Assembly: GCF_014898055.3 (NCBI RefSeq)
Contig: NW_023605083.1
Span: 62,784,228 to 62,848,227 of the forward strand
Direction: 5' to 3'
Length of the DNA stretch: 64,000 bases
Origin: Talpa occidentalis
Taxonomy: Eukaryota; Chordata; Mammalia; Eulipotyphla; Talpidae
A model generated the notes under the pieces. It saw only the letters and a program-made list of their open reading frames with translations, did no database searches and had not been told where the DNA came from. Both the position numbers and the translations under genes were made by a program. Shown one piece after another: positions 37,801-52,800 of the stretch (position 1 is the stretch's first letter; each line of letters begins with the position of its first letter).

Positions 37801-40800
37801 AGTAAAAAAAAAAAACCCTATTTTCAATACTAAGTAAAAAACAGTGTTTCACCAGGCTCATGAGGGAACATATTATCATACCATATATATTTTTTAATTA
37901 CTTATGATCTATTTGGACCATACAAAAATATGGCTATTATGTTGTACAAACTAAATGCATTACAAAAGTAAATATGTAAAGATCAACATGAGGATTATGA
38001 AAGACTCTAAATCTCTAATGAATAAAGCAAAAAGAAAGGCAAAGATGAAGTGCCTAATATTAACATATCAACAGCTCTAACATTAGATTGCCCAGGAAAA
38101 ATTTAGGAGGAACTGGTCACATTATTTGGGAATGCCTGATTCAGTTTATGAAACGGATCGAAGTAGAATTATTCAGGATTATTTCAAAACTGTAACTTGA
38201 TCCTAATCGATAACATGAGTCTCCTCTGAAAGCAAATCAGGAGATGGCCATGTTTATTTTCTTTCTTTTTTTGTCAAGGTTGATGTTGGTTTACATTGTT
38301 TGTATTTTAGAAGTATAGAGTCAGCCTCTTCAAGTGTTGTTGCTGTACCACATCCACCATCAAAGCACCCACAGTTCATCCCCATTGTCCTCTGTGCTCT
38401 CTCCCCACCTTCCTCCACCCCTGCCCTTGCCCCTGCCTCCCACTACAGTAGCTTCAGTTCTATGGTCAGTTTGCTAGAGCTAGGTCTTAGTTTGGCTTCA
38501 TCTGACCCTCTGTTTGGTTTCTCTACATTTCACATATAAGTGACACCATCCAGTAAAAGGAAAAGGAAAGGAAAGTCAATTCAATTTAGAGCTAAAGAAA
38601 CCGAATCTTGCAACTTCACGACATATCAATACTAAAACTTTGGGGAGAAACTAAGATCTTAAAATTGCCTGAATATTGAATTTTGAAATCTGTAACATGT
38701 TTATTTTAACAATTTCAGTTTAAGCTATTCTATGAATAAATGCAGATTTATTTCCAAAATACCTTTATATCATCTTGTACCCTGAATAGAGTTTCCCAAA
38801 TTTCTGGAAGTTTATCAATGATGTCGTCTAAGGGTCTTCCTCTCAGTAAATCATTCAAAGCTAAACAGCTGAAAATAAGCAATTTGATTTCAAATATATA
38901 ATCAAGAAAGCTCAATACTTTACTGTGAAACATTCCTATCAAATAAGAGTATGAATTCTGCCTGTATTTCTAGTTCTAAGCCCCTTACCCCAAAGTAACA
39001 ATGACTGTTCTCTCCTTTGTGCTGCAAATATACCAAAAGCATATGGCATTTACAGCCAACAAATGTCTGCTTCCTACAACTACAACACAATCTCTTTACA
39101 TGACACATTCTTTTTTACTTACCAGTGTGCAGTGTACCCCAGGGCATACACCCCGCCAAATGCATCACAAGTAAGTACTGAATAAATATAAATTGTTTGT
39201 GTGTAAGAGAGAAATACGTTTATATATACACACACATATATACATACACATATGTGTGTGTGTGTGTGTATATATACATATGCTATCCCAGAAAGTCATG
39301 AGATTATACATTTATCATGTATATATATGTTATAAAATAAATCTTGATGCCTACCAATTTAACGAGTGATCTTCTATTTCTTTAATTTTATACTTACAAA
39401 AACGTAAGATAACTCAGGAAAACCTCTGACAAGTTTAAATGGCTAATGATAACTGTCTAACCTAGCAAGAAATACGCTTAATTGTCATCTTAATTTACTC
39501 CTTTTGCACAAAGTATAAAATTTGGACATATGCAGGAAAAAAATTTCAATTTGTATTTTCCAAAATGGTACCTGGATTCTCGAACTCGCCACATATTACT
39601 GGTAAGGTTCTTAATTAAATCTTGAAGAATTTCCTTTAAATACTTATCCACCTAATGAAAGCAAAAGGATAAAATTAAAAATTAAAAATCCATCAACAAA
39701 TCATTCATCTCTCAACCACATGAATGTTTCTGTATATAACACATTAAGGGTCTCTCAAGGCCTCTCAGTCAACTACTCTTTCCCCACTTTGGTTGCTAAA
39801 ATCTGCCAGAATAATCATTCTAAAATGCAAACTTGGTTGTCTTCAGTGGATAAGAATAAAGTTCAATCACCTGAGCATGGACACACAGCCCTCAGTGACC
39901 TATTCACTCTATAGGTCTCGATCCCATCTCAGCTCCATCCCCTGGCACATACTACCTACTCCTACCTCCTACTTGTCTGCCAGACTCCTACTTGCCCTTC
40001 AAGGTTCAAATCAAGTGCTCTTCAGAGAAGGCAGGCCCAGCGTCCTCTGCACTGCCACAGCACCTTCTTAAAGCACATCCTATCGACCACACATTAACTC
40101 ACTATGCCACCACACTGAGACCTCAAAGGCAGGGGACACTGTCCCACTTGTCTCTGCATCACTACACCTTGCACAGTGTCTGGCACATAAAGAAGTATCA
40201 TGACTGCTCAGAATAAAAGATGAGTTTAATCTTTTAACCCTCTGCTTTGTTATACAGTTACAAATCAGTAAGAACAAAACCTGGATAACAGACTCAGTTT
40301 TTATGCTGACCCAAAGAACCTGAAAACATATGGCTTCTCCACTTTTATAGGTAAGAGAGGTTTGTTATTCACACTCATACATAAGAAAATCAAGACAGAG
40401 TAGTAAATAACCTAAAATTTAACAAACTGATGTCTTTCTATTATCTGCGTCTCTAAATATTCTCCAGAGATGACACTGGTATCTTAGGAACATAAGCCTA
40501 CACTCTGACTCAGATCTCTAAAGTCAAGGCCTATTAGATCTTGGCTGTGCCAATGGTACCAAATAATCTCCCAGAACAAATGAAACTCACCAAGCCTTCA
40601 AAGCTAAACCCTCCAGTGCTTACCACCCTGAACAGAAAATACTCAGATAGAAAGAAGCAGGAATGGCCACATCATGTGCAGGAACTGGAAAGACATGGTA
40701 CTTAAAGTGGAACTATGGAGTTACTCAAGGATTTTATTTCAATAGGGCACAACCTAATTTGCATTTTAAAAAATCTTACTCTGATAACTAAATGAAGACA

Positions 40801-43800
40801 GACAGGAGAAAGGTCACCACCTGTTCATCAAGAAAGAACAGAGTGGATTCGGGAATACTTAGGACACGAGAGACAATTTGATACTGGATTTAACTGAGGG
40901 TGTGAAATGAGAGAGATAAAAATCAAAGATGACACCAAGTTTCCTGAATTGGGTAAACAAATGAAGAGTGAGAAAAAACAGGTATGGTTGTTTTATGTCC
41001 TGTTCCAGGCATGGTTAGTCTAAATTATCTTGGAACAACCACCAAGTGAAGATGCTAAGCAGGAGTGAGGTAAGCAAGTCGGGTGCACAAGACATGTCTG
41101 GGGTAAAACTGTAAGACTGGGAATGATCACAGTAAAAATGACATTCACGTGCCACTGAACTGATGTGCTCATCTAGAAAGAAAATAGAGAAAGCAGAAGG
41201 AACTCAGAGGCAAGCCCTGAGAAATCCTAGTATATAAAGATGAAGGAAATGTGAGGAGCAGTCAGATGACAGGAAACCAAGAGAGAAAATCATATCCAGA
41301 ATTGTCTGCTTCTTTGTCCATCTCCTCAACTAAGCCAACTCCTCTCAGGCAGGAATGACATGACCTGTTCTCCACTGCATCAACGGCAAAGGACACACAG
41401 TACCCGTATCTATGACACACAGTATCCCACTGGTGTGAATATAGTGCCATTTCCTTAGCCAGCTACCATTGGCTGGTTTCCATTTATGAGATACCAAAAA
41501 AAAAATTGCCAGGAGCATCTTTGAACTGTGAAAGAAGGAAGACAGCAAGGAATGAAAGTTTGTTTGAACAGGTAAGTACACAAAGTAGAAAGGGAGATGA
41601 ACACTGGCTTTAAGTCCTGAGTATAATCTCGGACAAGGGTTCACAGATACTTACCGTCGTTTTGTCGGTGACCAACGCGTTCCAAATACTTGTCATTGCC
41701 TGTCGGATGCCAAGGTTGGGATCAAACTGGTAGCGATAGAGACGAGGAACTAACTGAGGCAGAAAAGGTGTCAGCTGTTCTCCAGCTCTGGTAGCAATTA
41801 CATTAAAACCAAAGGCAGCACCCTAAAAAACAGTAAGATAAAGAGACTCAGCTCTGTTATAGTAAGTTGTTAACATATTAGATATATGAAAATCACAAAG
41901 TTCTCCCTCCCAAAGTAGTCCCTGAACAGTTCAATTTACAAAGCACCCAGCTCTCCCAGTCAGTAATGGCTGTGTGGGGGTCTGGCTCTCTTTACTCACA
42001 TACCTTTACAAACCACACAACACATCAACTACCAATGTCTGTCAGTGCAGCAGGCAACGTTTTCATGGAATGTCAAAAAAAAAAAAAAAAAAAAAAAGCT
42101 GTCCAGATATAGTAACTTACCTTCCTAGAGTTCCACATTGCATGATGGTTGGCCAAATTCATAAATTTATACACCAGATCTGGCTGACTAAGATCACTTG
42201 CCAGAGAACAAAGCTCCTTGTAAGTAGAGAGGCCCTGGCTTGGAAATAAACAAACAAAAAGTTTTTAGTATATCTCTACCTCCAGTCTAATAAAAATTAC
42301 ACCACCAATATTCCCAGGATATTTTAAAATTACATTTTCACTAAATTACTAGTACTGGATAGAGAGAGGGAACTGAGCAGAATATCCAGTCACCTAACTT
42401 GCTTATCAGCAGGCCTAGTGCAGACCTGGGCAGACCTGCCAGCCCGATGGAGGCGACATGCTCCACGCAGAAGGAGAACGGTGGCTCTGCAGGGTGTCGT
42501 GCACACATCTCTTTCATAATCATCAGGCAAGACAACTCTTGTCTCCCTAAGTCTTTTCTGAGCTAAAGGACCCCAATCCCAGTAACTTTTTTGAGACCTG
42601 TTAATTTGCCTCTGAGTATCTGCTCAAGTACCTGATCCTTTGCGTTAGTAATGTTGTGAAAGTTAGCACTTTTTAAAAACTCAGGAGTCTACAGGGAGAA
42701 CAAGCAGAATGAAGGCTCTGTGAAACCAGACAGCTGTGGGCAAATGGCAAGGACAGAGTGAAGGGTGTGCCGAACTGCAGACAGCATGGAGTAGGGCTGT
42801 GTGGAGGAAGGCTGTGAGCTGCAGTTTCACCAGAGAAAATTTAGAGACAGGGCCTCCCCGGTGGCGCAGCGGTTGAGCGCTGGGTTGCGAAGCTGCCCGC
42901 AGCCTCTGCAGCGCAGGTTTGATCCCCGGCTACTCCCCGGCCACGGGCAGAGGGTCCCACATGGCATGCAGACTTCTCCTGCCACCCACTGCTCCCCTCA
43001 GCAGTGTACTTCGGTCCTTCTGCCTGCTCTGCTCCCCGCTCTGGCTCTGGTGAATTCTCTCACCATCCCGTGCTTCTGACTGTACCCAGTGCTTGTATAA
43101 ATATATAAATAAATAAATCGTTGAAAAAAAAAATTTTTTTAAATTTAAAAAAATAAAGGGCTGAAAATTTAGAGGCAGCCCAACACCACAGCCACAATGG
43201 AATAATTATCAGATAAAGATAGTGAAGTTCTAGGCACTAATTTGAAATGCCAGGTTGGTGAACTCTAAGATAAAGACACCAAAAAGAGTTGCTCCCAACA
43301 CAAAACAAGGTGCATGGAAGCTAAGTTGCCCTGCCTCATTGCCCCCTCAGAACTCACTGGCCAGGAACTGGCTAACAACGGCCCTTGCTCCGAGGTCACA
43401 TCCTCCATAGAGCAGGCCACCACTGATAGAATCACTGACAGGAGGTAAAGCCTGCTAGGAGGACAATACACACTGGCACCTCAAAGCAGGACAATTCTGC
43501 AAGGCCACACCGGCCCTATTCCGGAGCCTCCAGAGGTGGGTATCTGCAAGAGGGCAGAGAGCAGTTCACCTCCTTTTTGAGCCATCAGCTATATCCTGCG
43601 TCCTCACTGCTCCTAGGGTGATAATCCCAGGGAAGCCTTCAATAAACTTTCAGCATATAAATCTCCCAACTCATAGGTCTGTTTCCCTGGAAACCCATTT
43701 GGTAACACTAGGCCTTTTCCATACAAGTTTTCTTTTTCCACTAACATACAGTATTTCTTAGAAAGATAGAAATCAACCTTGTGAGTGCTCTATTCACCAA

Positions 43801-46800
43801 ACTAAAGATGCCTAAAATGACTGATCGATGGACTTGGCATACTTACCCATCTGGTGTTTTGCCAAGGCCTCCCCCTTGAAATACCACTGTCTCTCCAGAA
43901 ACTTCATGTTTCACTCTAAACAAAAAGAACAATAATTTTAAATAGCCTCAAATTGTTCACACCAGTGTTGAACTACTTATTATTTACAAACTGATAAATT
44001 CAAATTCCTATCAAGTATCTATCATGTACAAAATGTGAAAGTCAACTAATTCTTTCCACAAGCCTGAAAATTTTAAAAAACAAATTCTAGAATAAACAAA
44101 GTAATGAAGTAACTGACATACAGGATATCTCATATAATGTTACACTGAATTAAAAGTGGTCACATCTTAAAATTTAGTCTCTCTACAAGGCAGGCAACAT
44201 AAAGCAATGATCAATCTCTCATGCTCTTCACAGATCAAACTGTCAATGATAGGCAAGCTTCTTCTTCACATTGTAATTTTCATACCAACATATTATGGTA
44301 TTTTTGCAACCCAATACTTTAACTGTCTTGGTTTATTCATTTTTCAAAGACTGATCATATAGCCATGTTTTTAAATAATAGTTTAGTTTCTGAACAGTAC
44401 ACACTACATAATTAAATTGCTATCTACAATGTAACAATCTTTGATTTGCAAATTAGAAAGAGATGCTTAATAAACAGGAAAAGAGAAAGCAGAATTTTCA
44501 TTTATCCATTGCATATACTCAGTATTGCAAAACTTGCCCTATGTGTTTAAATCTAAAATTTTCAAGTTCACCATACCTTTTGCCAGTCATAAGTGTTTCT
44601 ACAAGGGTAGAAACCAATTCCTGTTGATCTTGTTCATTGCCCAGTTCATAAACCAACCCAAGGCCTTTTGAGGCAACATCTTGGCTGAGTTCTACAGGAG
44701 AGTCAGACAGAAATAACAATACTTTAAGAAAAGTTTGTTTACTGGGCATCAAAATTTTTTTACAAGTTGTAACATTAACCCAAAATGATACTGAAGATAT
44801 AAAAGTAAAATCAATACTAAATCCTCTCAGCAGACATAGCATTAAGGAGTTCCTGTAAGTGAGAACTACATTCATAGAAGAGCCTACTCACAAACTGCCT
44901 CTCTGTGCGATCCACAGTGCCAGAGGCTCAAGGACTCAGACCAGAGTTCAGTGAAACAGGTTCATAGAACTTCAGTTTCTTTTAAATCAAAGGCCAATAC
45001 CAGACCACATATTTCAAATCATTTATAAAACAAAGGTGCTATCAATTCTTGAATACATCTGTGATATTTGCTCTCTTCTGGAATAAGGGGAACGAATCAG
45101 AAGCAGAAGAAAACCATTACCTAGTAGAGGTATTAAAGTGAAAGAAGCTTTCAGCTCCAGCTTTACTTTTTTTAATGTGGTAAACTGTAAATTATTTATT
45201 AATGAGATATCACAGAAAAGATCATTAATCACCTCCAAATATTTACAATGGTATCTGAGTTAATGGCAAGCTATGTGAATGGTATACTACTATTTCATGG
45301 AACATATTAACATACATACAAAATAAATAAAATGTTGGTTATGTAAGTAATACTTTTTAACCTCTATGTACTTAAATATTTATTTCTAAAAATAAAGCTA
45401 TTCACTTATATAACTGTGATATTACCATACTTGGAATCATTTAACATTTAGTCCATATTCAAATTTCCCTCCAAACATCTTCATAGCTTCCCCCCGCCAA
45501 ATTAGTATTCAAAACAAAGTTGAAGCTTTTATTTGTTTATAAAACTTTCATCTTTTTTTCTGTGACATGAATTTTTTTTCATTAATGAAGTGCATGGTTG
45601 TACATTTTTGTTCACGTTTTGACAGAATAGGTCTGATGACTGCAATTTGAGCCTCCCCATTCTTAATCTACTACTTCTGATTTTATATCTCAGGTGTGGT
45701 CACTGCAGTCAGCTCCATCTTTAAATGCAAAGCTGAAGGGATCCAATTAGTAAGAATTCAATTTTCCAGTATCTTTTTTATTAACTCGTATTTTTCACAA
45801 TTTTAAAGAACAAGTTCAACAAAGTTTAAAAAGCAAATATTTTCCAATAACCTTACCATCGTTTTCTGACAAAACTGAAACAAATGCACTCTGGATTTCT
45901 TTAAGATGAGACTGAAAGAAGAAAAAAGGCATTAGAACACTGAGACTCCATCTCTTCGGGAGAGTAAGAATGTTGCTTTCAGGGTGTATGGGTGAAAAGT
46001 TTTACACCCCAAGGCAGTCATAAACCCTGCTGTGCTCTCAGCTTCGGAGGCAGCAAACTACCAGAAGGTTGAACAGCTTAGAATTAGGTCTGATGGGTGC
46101 AATTTGAGCCTCCCCATCCTTTATCTGCTTCTTCTGACTTTCTATCTTCTAGCTTAGAATCATTTTTTAGCCAATATATACCAGCTACCACCCTTCAACT
46201 CTTCATGTACGGTTTTGTTTAAGATCTCTGCCATTGGTTAAGAGCCCTCACCTTCAAATGATTATTTCCTACCACCTTGCAATTATAAATATTTCATAAG
46301 TCATTTCCAATAGAGAAGGCTGACTTACCTTCACTTCTTTATGGGTACTAAGCTTCCTCACAAGGGAAAGGAGCCAGATGCAAGCTGCTTGCCTCACATG
46401 TGGGTTGGGACTGACGATATGTTTATTTAAAATTACATCCAACACCCAGGGGACCACATCATTTACTTTGGCTCCTTGGGAAAAGCAAAGATAATTAAAA
46501 TAATTGAATAGTTTCCTGAGAAAATTAAATTTAAATCAACATTTACTCAGTACAAGGATCCTGTAACACTAAAATCTAAACAATTAAGACTTTCAAATAA
46601 TTTGCTGGAGGAATAACCATTCATTTCAGAAGCCAGCATAAACTGAGTAACTTTCAAAGGTAAATTCTTTACATGAAACTCCTAAACAATTTCTAATTTG
46701 AAACTCCTCAAAATTACATCTTCACATACTCAACTGACTTCTGGATTATGTTCATGAGGATATTGGTCCTGCTCACCTCACGAAATGTGAAGAGAGAAGA

Positions 46801-49800
46801 GCCAGGAAAGCTGTTTTTCCAGTACCCATTCCACCCCGACTCCACATATCTATGCCTCCTACAGCTTCCCACATCTTAGTAAATGTCAACTCCATTCTTC
46901 AAGCTGCTCATGTAAAAATCTCTAAAGTCATTCTGACTCCTTACACCTCACACTCAATTCATAACCACAACTCTGCTGCCTGTAGTTCTACTATCTGGGC
47001 AACTAGAATTACCACATTAACAAAGCCCTGGTTAGAGTCACACAATATGCTGGGTACTATGCCACGTGCTAGAGATGCTAAGATGGCTAAGACCTGGGCC
47101 CTAGCTGACATTTCAAATGCTGTTCCTTCTATTCAGGCAAAATTGGTAGACCAGAACAAAAAATACCCAAAATTTTAAGTCGTTCTCACTTGAGAATGAC
47201 AAACAGAACCAGTGTGATCAAAATCCAGGTCACAGGCCTCCCTGGTGGCACAAGGGGTTAAGCTTAGCAACATGGAGCTATCGACAGCCACTACAGCATG
47301 AGTTTGACTCCAAGCCAGGGAGCTAACCCACATGGCACAGCAGACCTCTCCTGTCTCGCCCGCTGCTCCCTTCAGCAGTGTACTTCGGTCAATCTGCCTG
47401 TTCTGTTTCCCACTCTTTCTCTGGTGAATCCTCTCACCCCCACACATGTGGCCTGTACCCTAGCTCTTTTATGCATGAATAAATCAATCTTAAAAAAAAA
47501 AAAAAAGCTTCACTATTAAAAAAAAAATATTTGAAAAAGGTGAAATTTGTTAGGAGGAAGGGTACAATTTTTTTTAATCTTGCTTCAAACATGATAAAGA
47601 GAAGAAAAAGGCTATTTGCATTTCCTCTTCAGAGAAATTTCTTTTTAGCTCTTCTGCCCATTTTTTGACTGGATTATTTTCTTTGTTTTTGTTGAGTCTC
47701 ATCAGCTCTTTGTAGATTTTTGTGATCAGTCCTTTATCATTAGTGTTGTGTGCAAAAATGTTCTCCCAGTCGGTGGGGTTTCTCTTTGTTTTTGTTATTG
47801 TCTCTTTTGCTGTGCAGAAACTATTTAATTTGATGTAGTCCCAGCTGTTTATCTTTGCCTTCACTATCACTGCTTTGGGTGATGTGTCTGTAAAGATGTC
47901 TTTGATGTGCATATCATGTAGTGTTTCGCCTCTATTTCCTTCTATGTATTTTATGGTTTCAGCATATGAAAAAATGTTCAACATCATTGTAATCACGGAA
48001 ATGCAAATCAAAACTACAATGAGATACCATCTTACACCAGTAAGAATGGCACATATTAAAAAAACTAGCAACAACAAATGTTGGCGAGGATGTGGAGAAA
48101 AAGGAACTCTCCTGCACTGCTGGTGGAGTGCAAACTGGTCCAACCACTATGGAGAGCTGTGTGGAGATTTCTGGACCTACTAAACATAGAGCTTCCATAT
48201 GATCCAGCAATTCCACTCCTAGGTATTTACCCAGAGGACACAGAAACATCAATTCCAAAGAACACCTGCACCCCTATGTTTATAGCAGCACTGTTTACAA
48301 TAGCTAAGATTTGGAAACAACCCAAATGCCCAAAAATAGATGACTGGATCAAGAAGATGTGGTACATATACACCATGGAATATTACTCAGCATTCAAAAA
48401 AATAAACACATGCAATTTGCAGCAACATGGATAGCGCTGGAAGGGATCATGCTCAGCGAAATAAGCCAGAAAGAAAAAGAAAAATACCGGATGGTCTCAC
48501 TCATAGCAGGAATCTAGAAAACTTAAATAAGGGACCAGGAAAATGAATAACTATAAGAAAGAAAATATCAAAATCAACAAATAACTATGAACAAGAGACA
48601 CTCTATGGAGGGTGGGGGCGGGGAAAGGAGGGCTTGAGGTAAAAATAAGGGGGTTGTAATTGTATGGGGAATATAAAAATAAAATTTAAATTAAAAAAAA
48701 AAAACCTATTATGTACCCAGTGCTACTACTTACTAATTATGTAATGTGAAAAAATATATAATCTCATAAGACTTGCCTCCTCTAAATGTAAAACAGAAAT
48801 AATAGTACTTCAAGCACCTGGTTATTTCATTGAGATAAAAGAAGATACTGTATGATAAAAAAAAAAAAAAGAGAGAGAGAGAAGAAAAAGGGTTACTTAA
48901 TGATTATAAACTGATTAGCGGAGTATCTGGTACCAGCAGGAGGAGTGTACTCTTCTTCGGTCACCAGCCAGGCATCCCGGGCAGCCACAGAACACGTTCC
49001 TATGGCAGCACTGGTAATAGCTTCGCCAGTAGTGAACTGAAGTTCTATCTGCTTGGCCTACAGGGAAGGAATAAAATCCATGAAACAGAGAGAACACTTC
49101 TAAAAAAATATCCATTTCTATAAAAGACAACTTCATATCTTGTTTATAAACATGGCTTTTTATTCTTCTGCCTGGACTGCTACATTCAGCTAACTGGATG
49201 GTTCAGAAGTGAGGCAGGGCGAAGGAACTGAGAAAATAAGAATGACTTGGAGATCTTTTCCAATCCCATGTCATATTCCTCACCCTAAACAGAGAACCAT
49301 GAAGCAATGTTTGTTAATCTTTGGAAGCATGACACCAGTTACCTAGGGGGTAAACGTATGGACTTTGAAACCAAACAGATCTCAGAGCAAATGCTAGCTC
49401 TGTATCTCAGCAGCTACACACCCTTATTTAAGCTCTGAGCCTCAACTTCTCCGTTTGTTACATGAGCATATCATCACCTACCTCATTACATTGTAAGGAT
49501 TAAATGAGGTTAATGGACATAAAGTTTTGAGTGGACAACTAATATGTAGTAACTGTATAACAGATAAGTCATTATCATTTATTAATACCTCCTTTTTGCA
49601 CTCTAAAATTACATGATAACCTGCAAGTTATTTCCAAATGGCTCAGAAAAAAACAAACAAAAAAACAGAATGATAGCACAAACGTAATAAAATATCAAAA
49701 TTTGGTAAATCCAAGTAAAAGGGTTACATTATTTTGATAACTGCACTCTTAAGTTTGAAATTATTCTAAAAAAATCAAATGCTAAAAAAAATCCTACATC

Positions 49801-52800
49801 ATATATACTCAATTTTTTTTTTAATTTGATTCAGAAATTTTGACATGCTTCACAAGTACGAATCACTAACTCAACACGGAATTAGACCTATCAGTTCCTT
49901 TTGGCATTTTTCTCTGTCTACTGTGGATTGAGGGGAAGAGAACAGAACAAGGAATGGAAGAACATGAGGGCTATAGGGATACTCACCTTTAGGAAAACTA
50001 CAAAGCATACATACAATAGTTTAGTCATTCCTAAGCTAAATCAGCTATATGTTCTAGCCTCAACTGATGAACTATCAAGCAATACCACATGCTTCCTCCT
50101 CTGAGGAAGAAGTTAGGCTTTTGTAGGCTTTTGTAGGCTTTTGTCCTACAGTTTCCCTGGTCAAAAGTGTCTGTTGGCAACCCACGATGAGAAAAGTTAT
50201 TTCACACAGGGAGTCCTATATTAAAGATTCACTTTATGTTGTTCTTACATGTTTTCTATTATTAATAACAATATGATGATCTTACAAACAAATACAATAC
50301 TATCTAACTGCAATTATAAATAACATGAATCTAGATACTTCTTTAAACATTTCAGAAATAAAGAGGGGGTTGAAATAAAATTGAAATAAAAGCAGGCACA
50401 TAAGGATTCATTGTGCGCTTACTATTTTATTTTCATGTGTGTTTGAAATTTTCTATAATAAAATTTAAAAGAAACAAAAAATTCTAGACCTTTGTCCTAG
50501 CACACTGTGAAGATACTCTGTTCTCTGATTTCTGCTTTTCATTCTTATCCTTGACTCTCTCCATCACGTTTCTAGCTCTTCATGCATTGCTGTACTTCCA
50601 AACTCTTAAAATAGTGGCTTCAATAGCAAGTTAAGAATCCTGACAAATCTTCAGTTAAACAAAACTAGAAAAAAATCCACCTTTCTCACAGGTTTTGAAA
50701 CAGGAAAAAGATGAAAAAGTAAACCTCATAAGCTTTCCCAAGTGGTATAACGTCAGTACATCCAGGTAGAACCTGATGTGGGTATCAATCATTGTCCAAA
50801 AAATTCACCTCAAAAAATACTGAATTCAGAATCCTGACACCTGAATTCAACATGGGTTCCACCACTCAGCTGCCTTAGTCCTCAGTTCCAACTATCTTCT
50901 CTCCTCCCTCACATCCTTCAGGTTCCAAGAACAACCTCATCTCCAAAAATCTACACCACGTCTCTAGGACATATAATTCATACAGTTATACCTCCTTCGT
51001 GAGTCCACTGCCTTAAATGAAAATGTCTCTTAATTACTCTACCCATCACTGAAGTCCTGCCATTACCAATCACACTGCTAGATGCTTGTTTTGTAATGGT
51101 GAGCAAAAGAGACCTTGCCTTCACTGGAGTGGGCAATTAGGAACCAGGATAAATACTATGAAGAAAAAGTGTGGAGATCATGACAGCACAAATACTAAAG
51201 AATATAATATGAGGGGTCAGGGAAGGCCTTCTAAGAGGCACAGTAACAACCCTAGAAAGACATGTCTTTCAAAAGCTCAAAGCACAAAGAGGCTGGTATA
51301 CAAAAATGTTTTGTGACTTTGTTAGTGATAAAACATAGGCTAGGTCAGGGGTCAGGTCAGTTCATGCAAAGACACTTATCACACTGGGCCAGCAGCCATC
51401 TGTTTATAGTCACCTTCACCACACTGGGCAGAAGTCTAAGGACAGAAGCTTAAGTTATCACACCGCAGTACAAATGGATCCAGTACCTGCTCACCAAATC
51501 CAGCCAAGTGCATAGGTTTCCCCTTCGACCCAAACTGCCCATGCTTTACTTAAAAAATATGAGAAAAGATTATCTCCTATCTAGGTGATTTAGTCAAGGC
51601 TATACCTGAAACAGGGATGAGCCCAAAGCTGGCACTCAATAAACATTCAGCAAATAAATCAACAGAAGTTCAATTTAAAATCTCAATAGCATGCAAAATT
51701 TCAACCAGCAAATGGCTTTTGTTTGCATGACTAACAATCAGAGAGCAATATAAATACCTCCACAGAATCCATCAGACCTTGCAAGAGCAGCTTCTGGTGA
51801 GGAAAATCTCCATCCCCAACTGGAAAATATCCCAGTGTTTGAATTGCTCGTTCTTTCATCTGGAAGAAAAGATTCATTTTTAAAAAACAAGTATGTAAAA
51901 GTTTTAACGCAAAACAATGTTTACAAAATGAGATGGCAGAGAAGGGCAATGTGTTTAATGCATTCATGCACAATTTTACAGAATTATGTCTATAATACAC
52001 TGAAGGTAGATGGTGGATAGCTGAAAAGAAGAAAACTTTTAACTAGGTTTATTATCACTCAAATTTTAACAGTTATAAATGTAAGTTCTGAGCCCAGAGG
52101 ATCTAGGATCAAATCATAACTCAGCAGCTTTTACAGGTGTGTGACCTGAAGCAGTTTCTTCACCTCTCTATAACTCTATTTCCTCACCTGGAAAACAAAG
52201 ATCAGAACTATAGATACTTCACTATAGACCTGGAGGATTCAATTAATGTATGTGAAGCACCTAGCATCTGCCTGACACATTTCTGGTATTCAACAATGGT
52301 TGGTTAGCAATAGCTAGCAAAAACTACACTGTATGATCTCAGAAAAAGTTGAAGTAGTAGCCAGATCAAGAGTAAGAGTACATGTTTATTAAAATTGCAG
52401 TGAGATGAATTTTCTGTTCATTAAATCATTTGTAATTCAGACAAAACGTTTTAAAGTCTATGAAAATTTTATCTAAAACTATAAGATTTTAAATGTTCTT
52501 TCCTCCACAGATTACTCACAAGGCTTACTAACGCCTAGACTTCTTAAAAACAACTGGTTGTAGATTAAGATTTGGATTTGGACTGAAATTAAAATGCTAT
52601 TTAACCCTGTTATTCACCTTTTGCAAGAAAAATCTTAACAGCTGTGGGCCTAAATTGGAGTTATTGGGTCAAATAGTGTATACACAAAAGTGGGACACAA
52701 ATCCTCCCTAACTCAAAATAAAACAGTCACCTAGATTTTCTTCTTTATCATTCCTTTCCATATTAAATCCTTCCTCCAGCTGCAATGCCATCTATTATCT

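Noticed and set aside
47574..48143. 189-codon minus-strand frame
   Set aside because: It crosses the inversion point of a LINE-1 and mixes sense ORF2 with antisense sequence.
50117..50146. CRISPR-like short repeats
   Set aside because: Head-to-tail 10 bp units with no spacers, in a mammalian intron.
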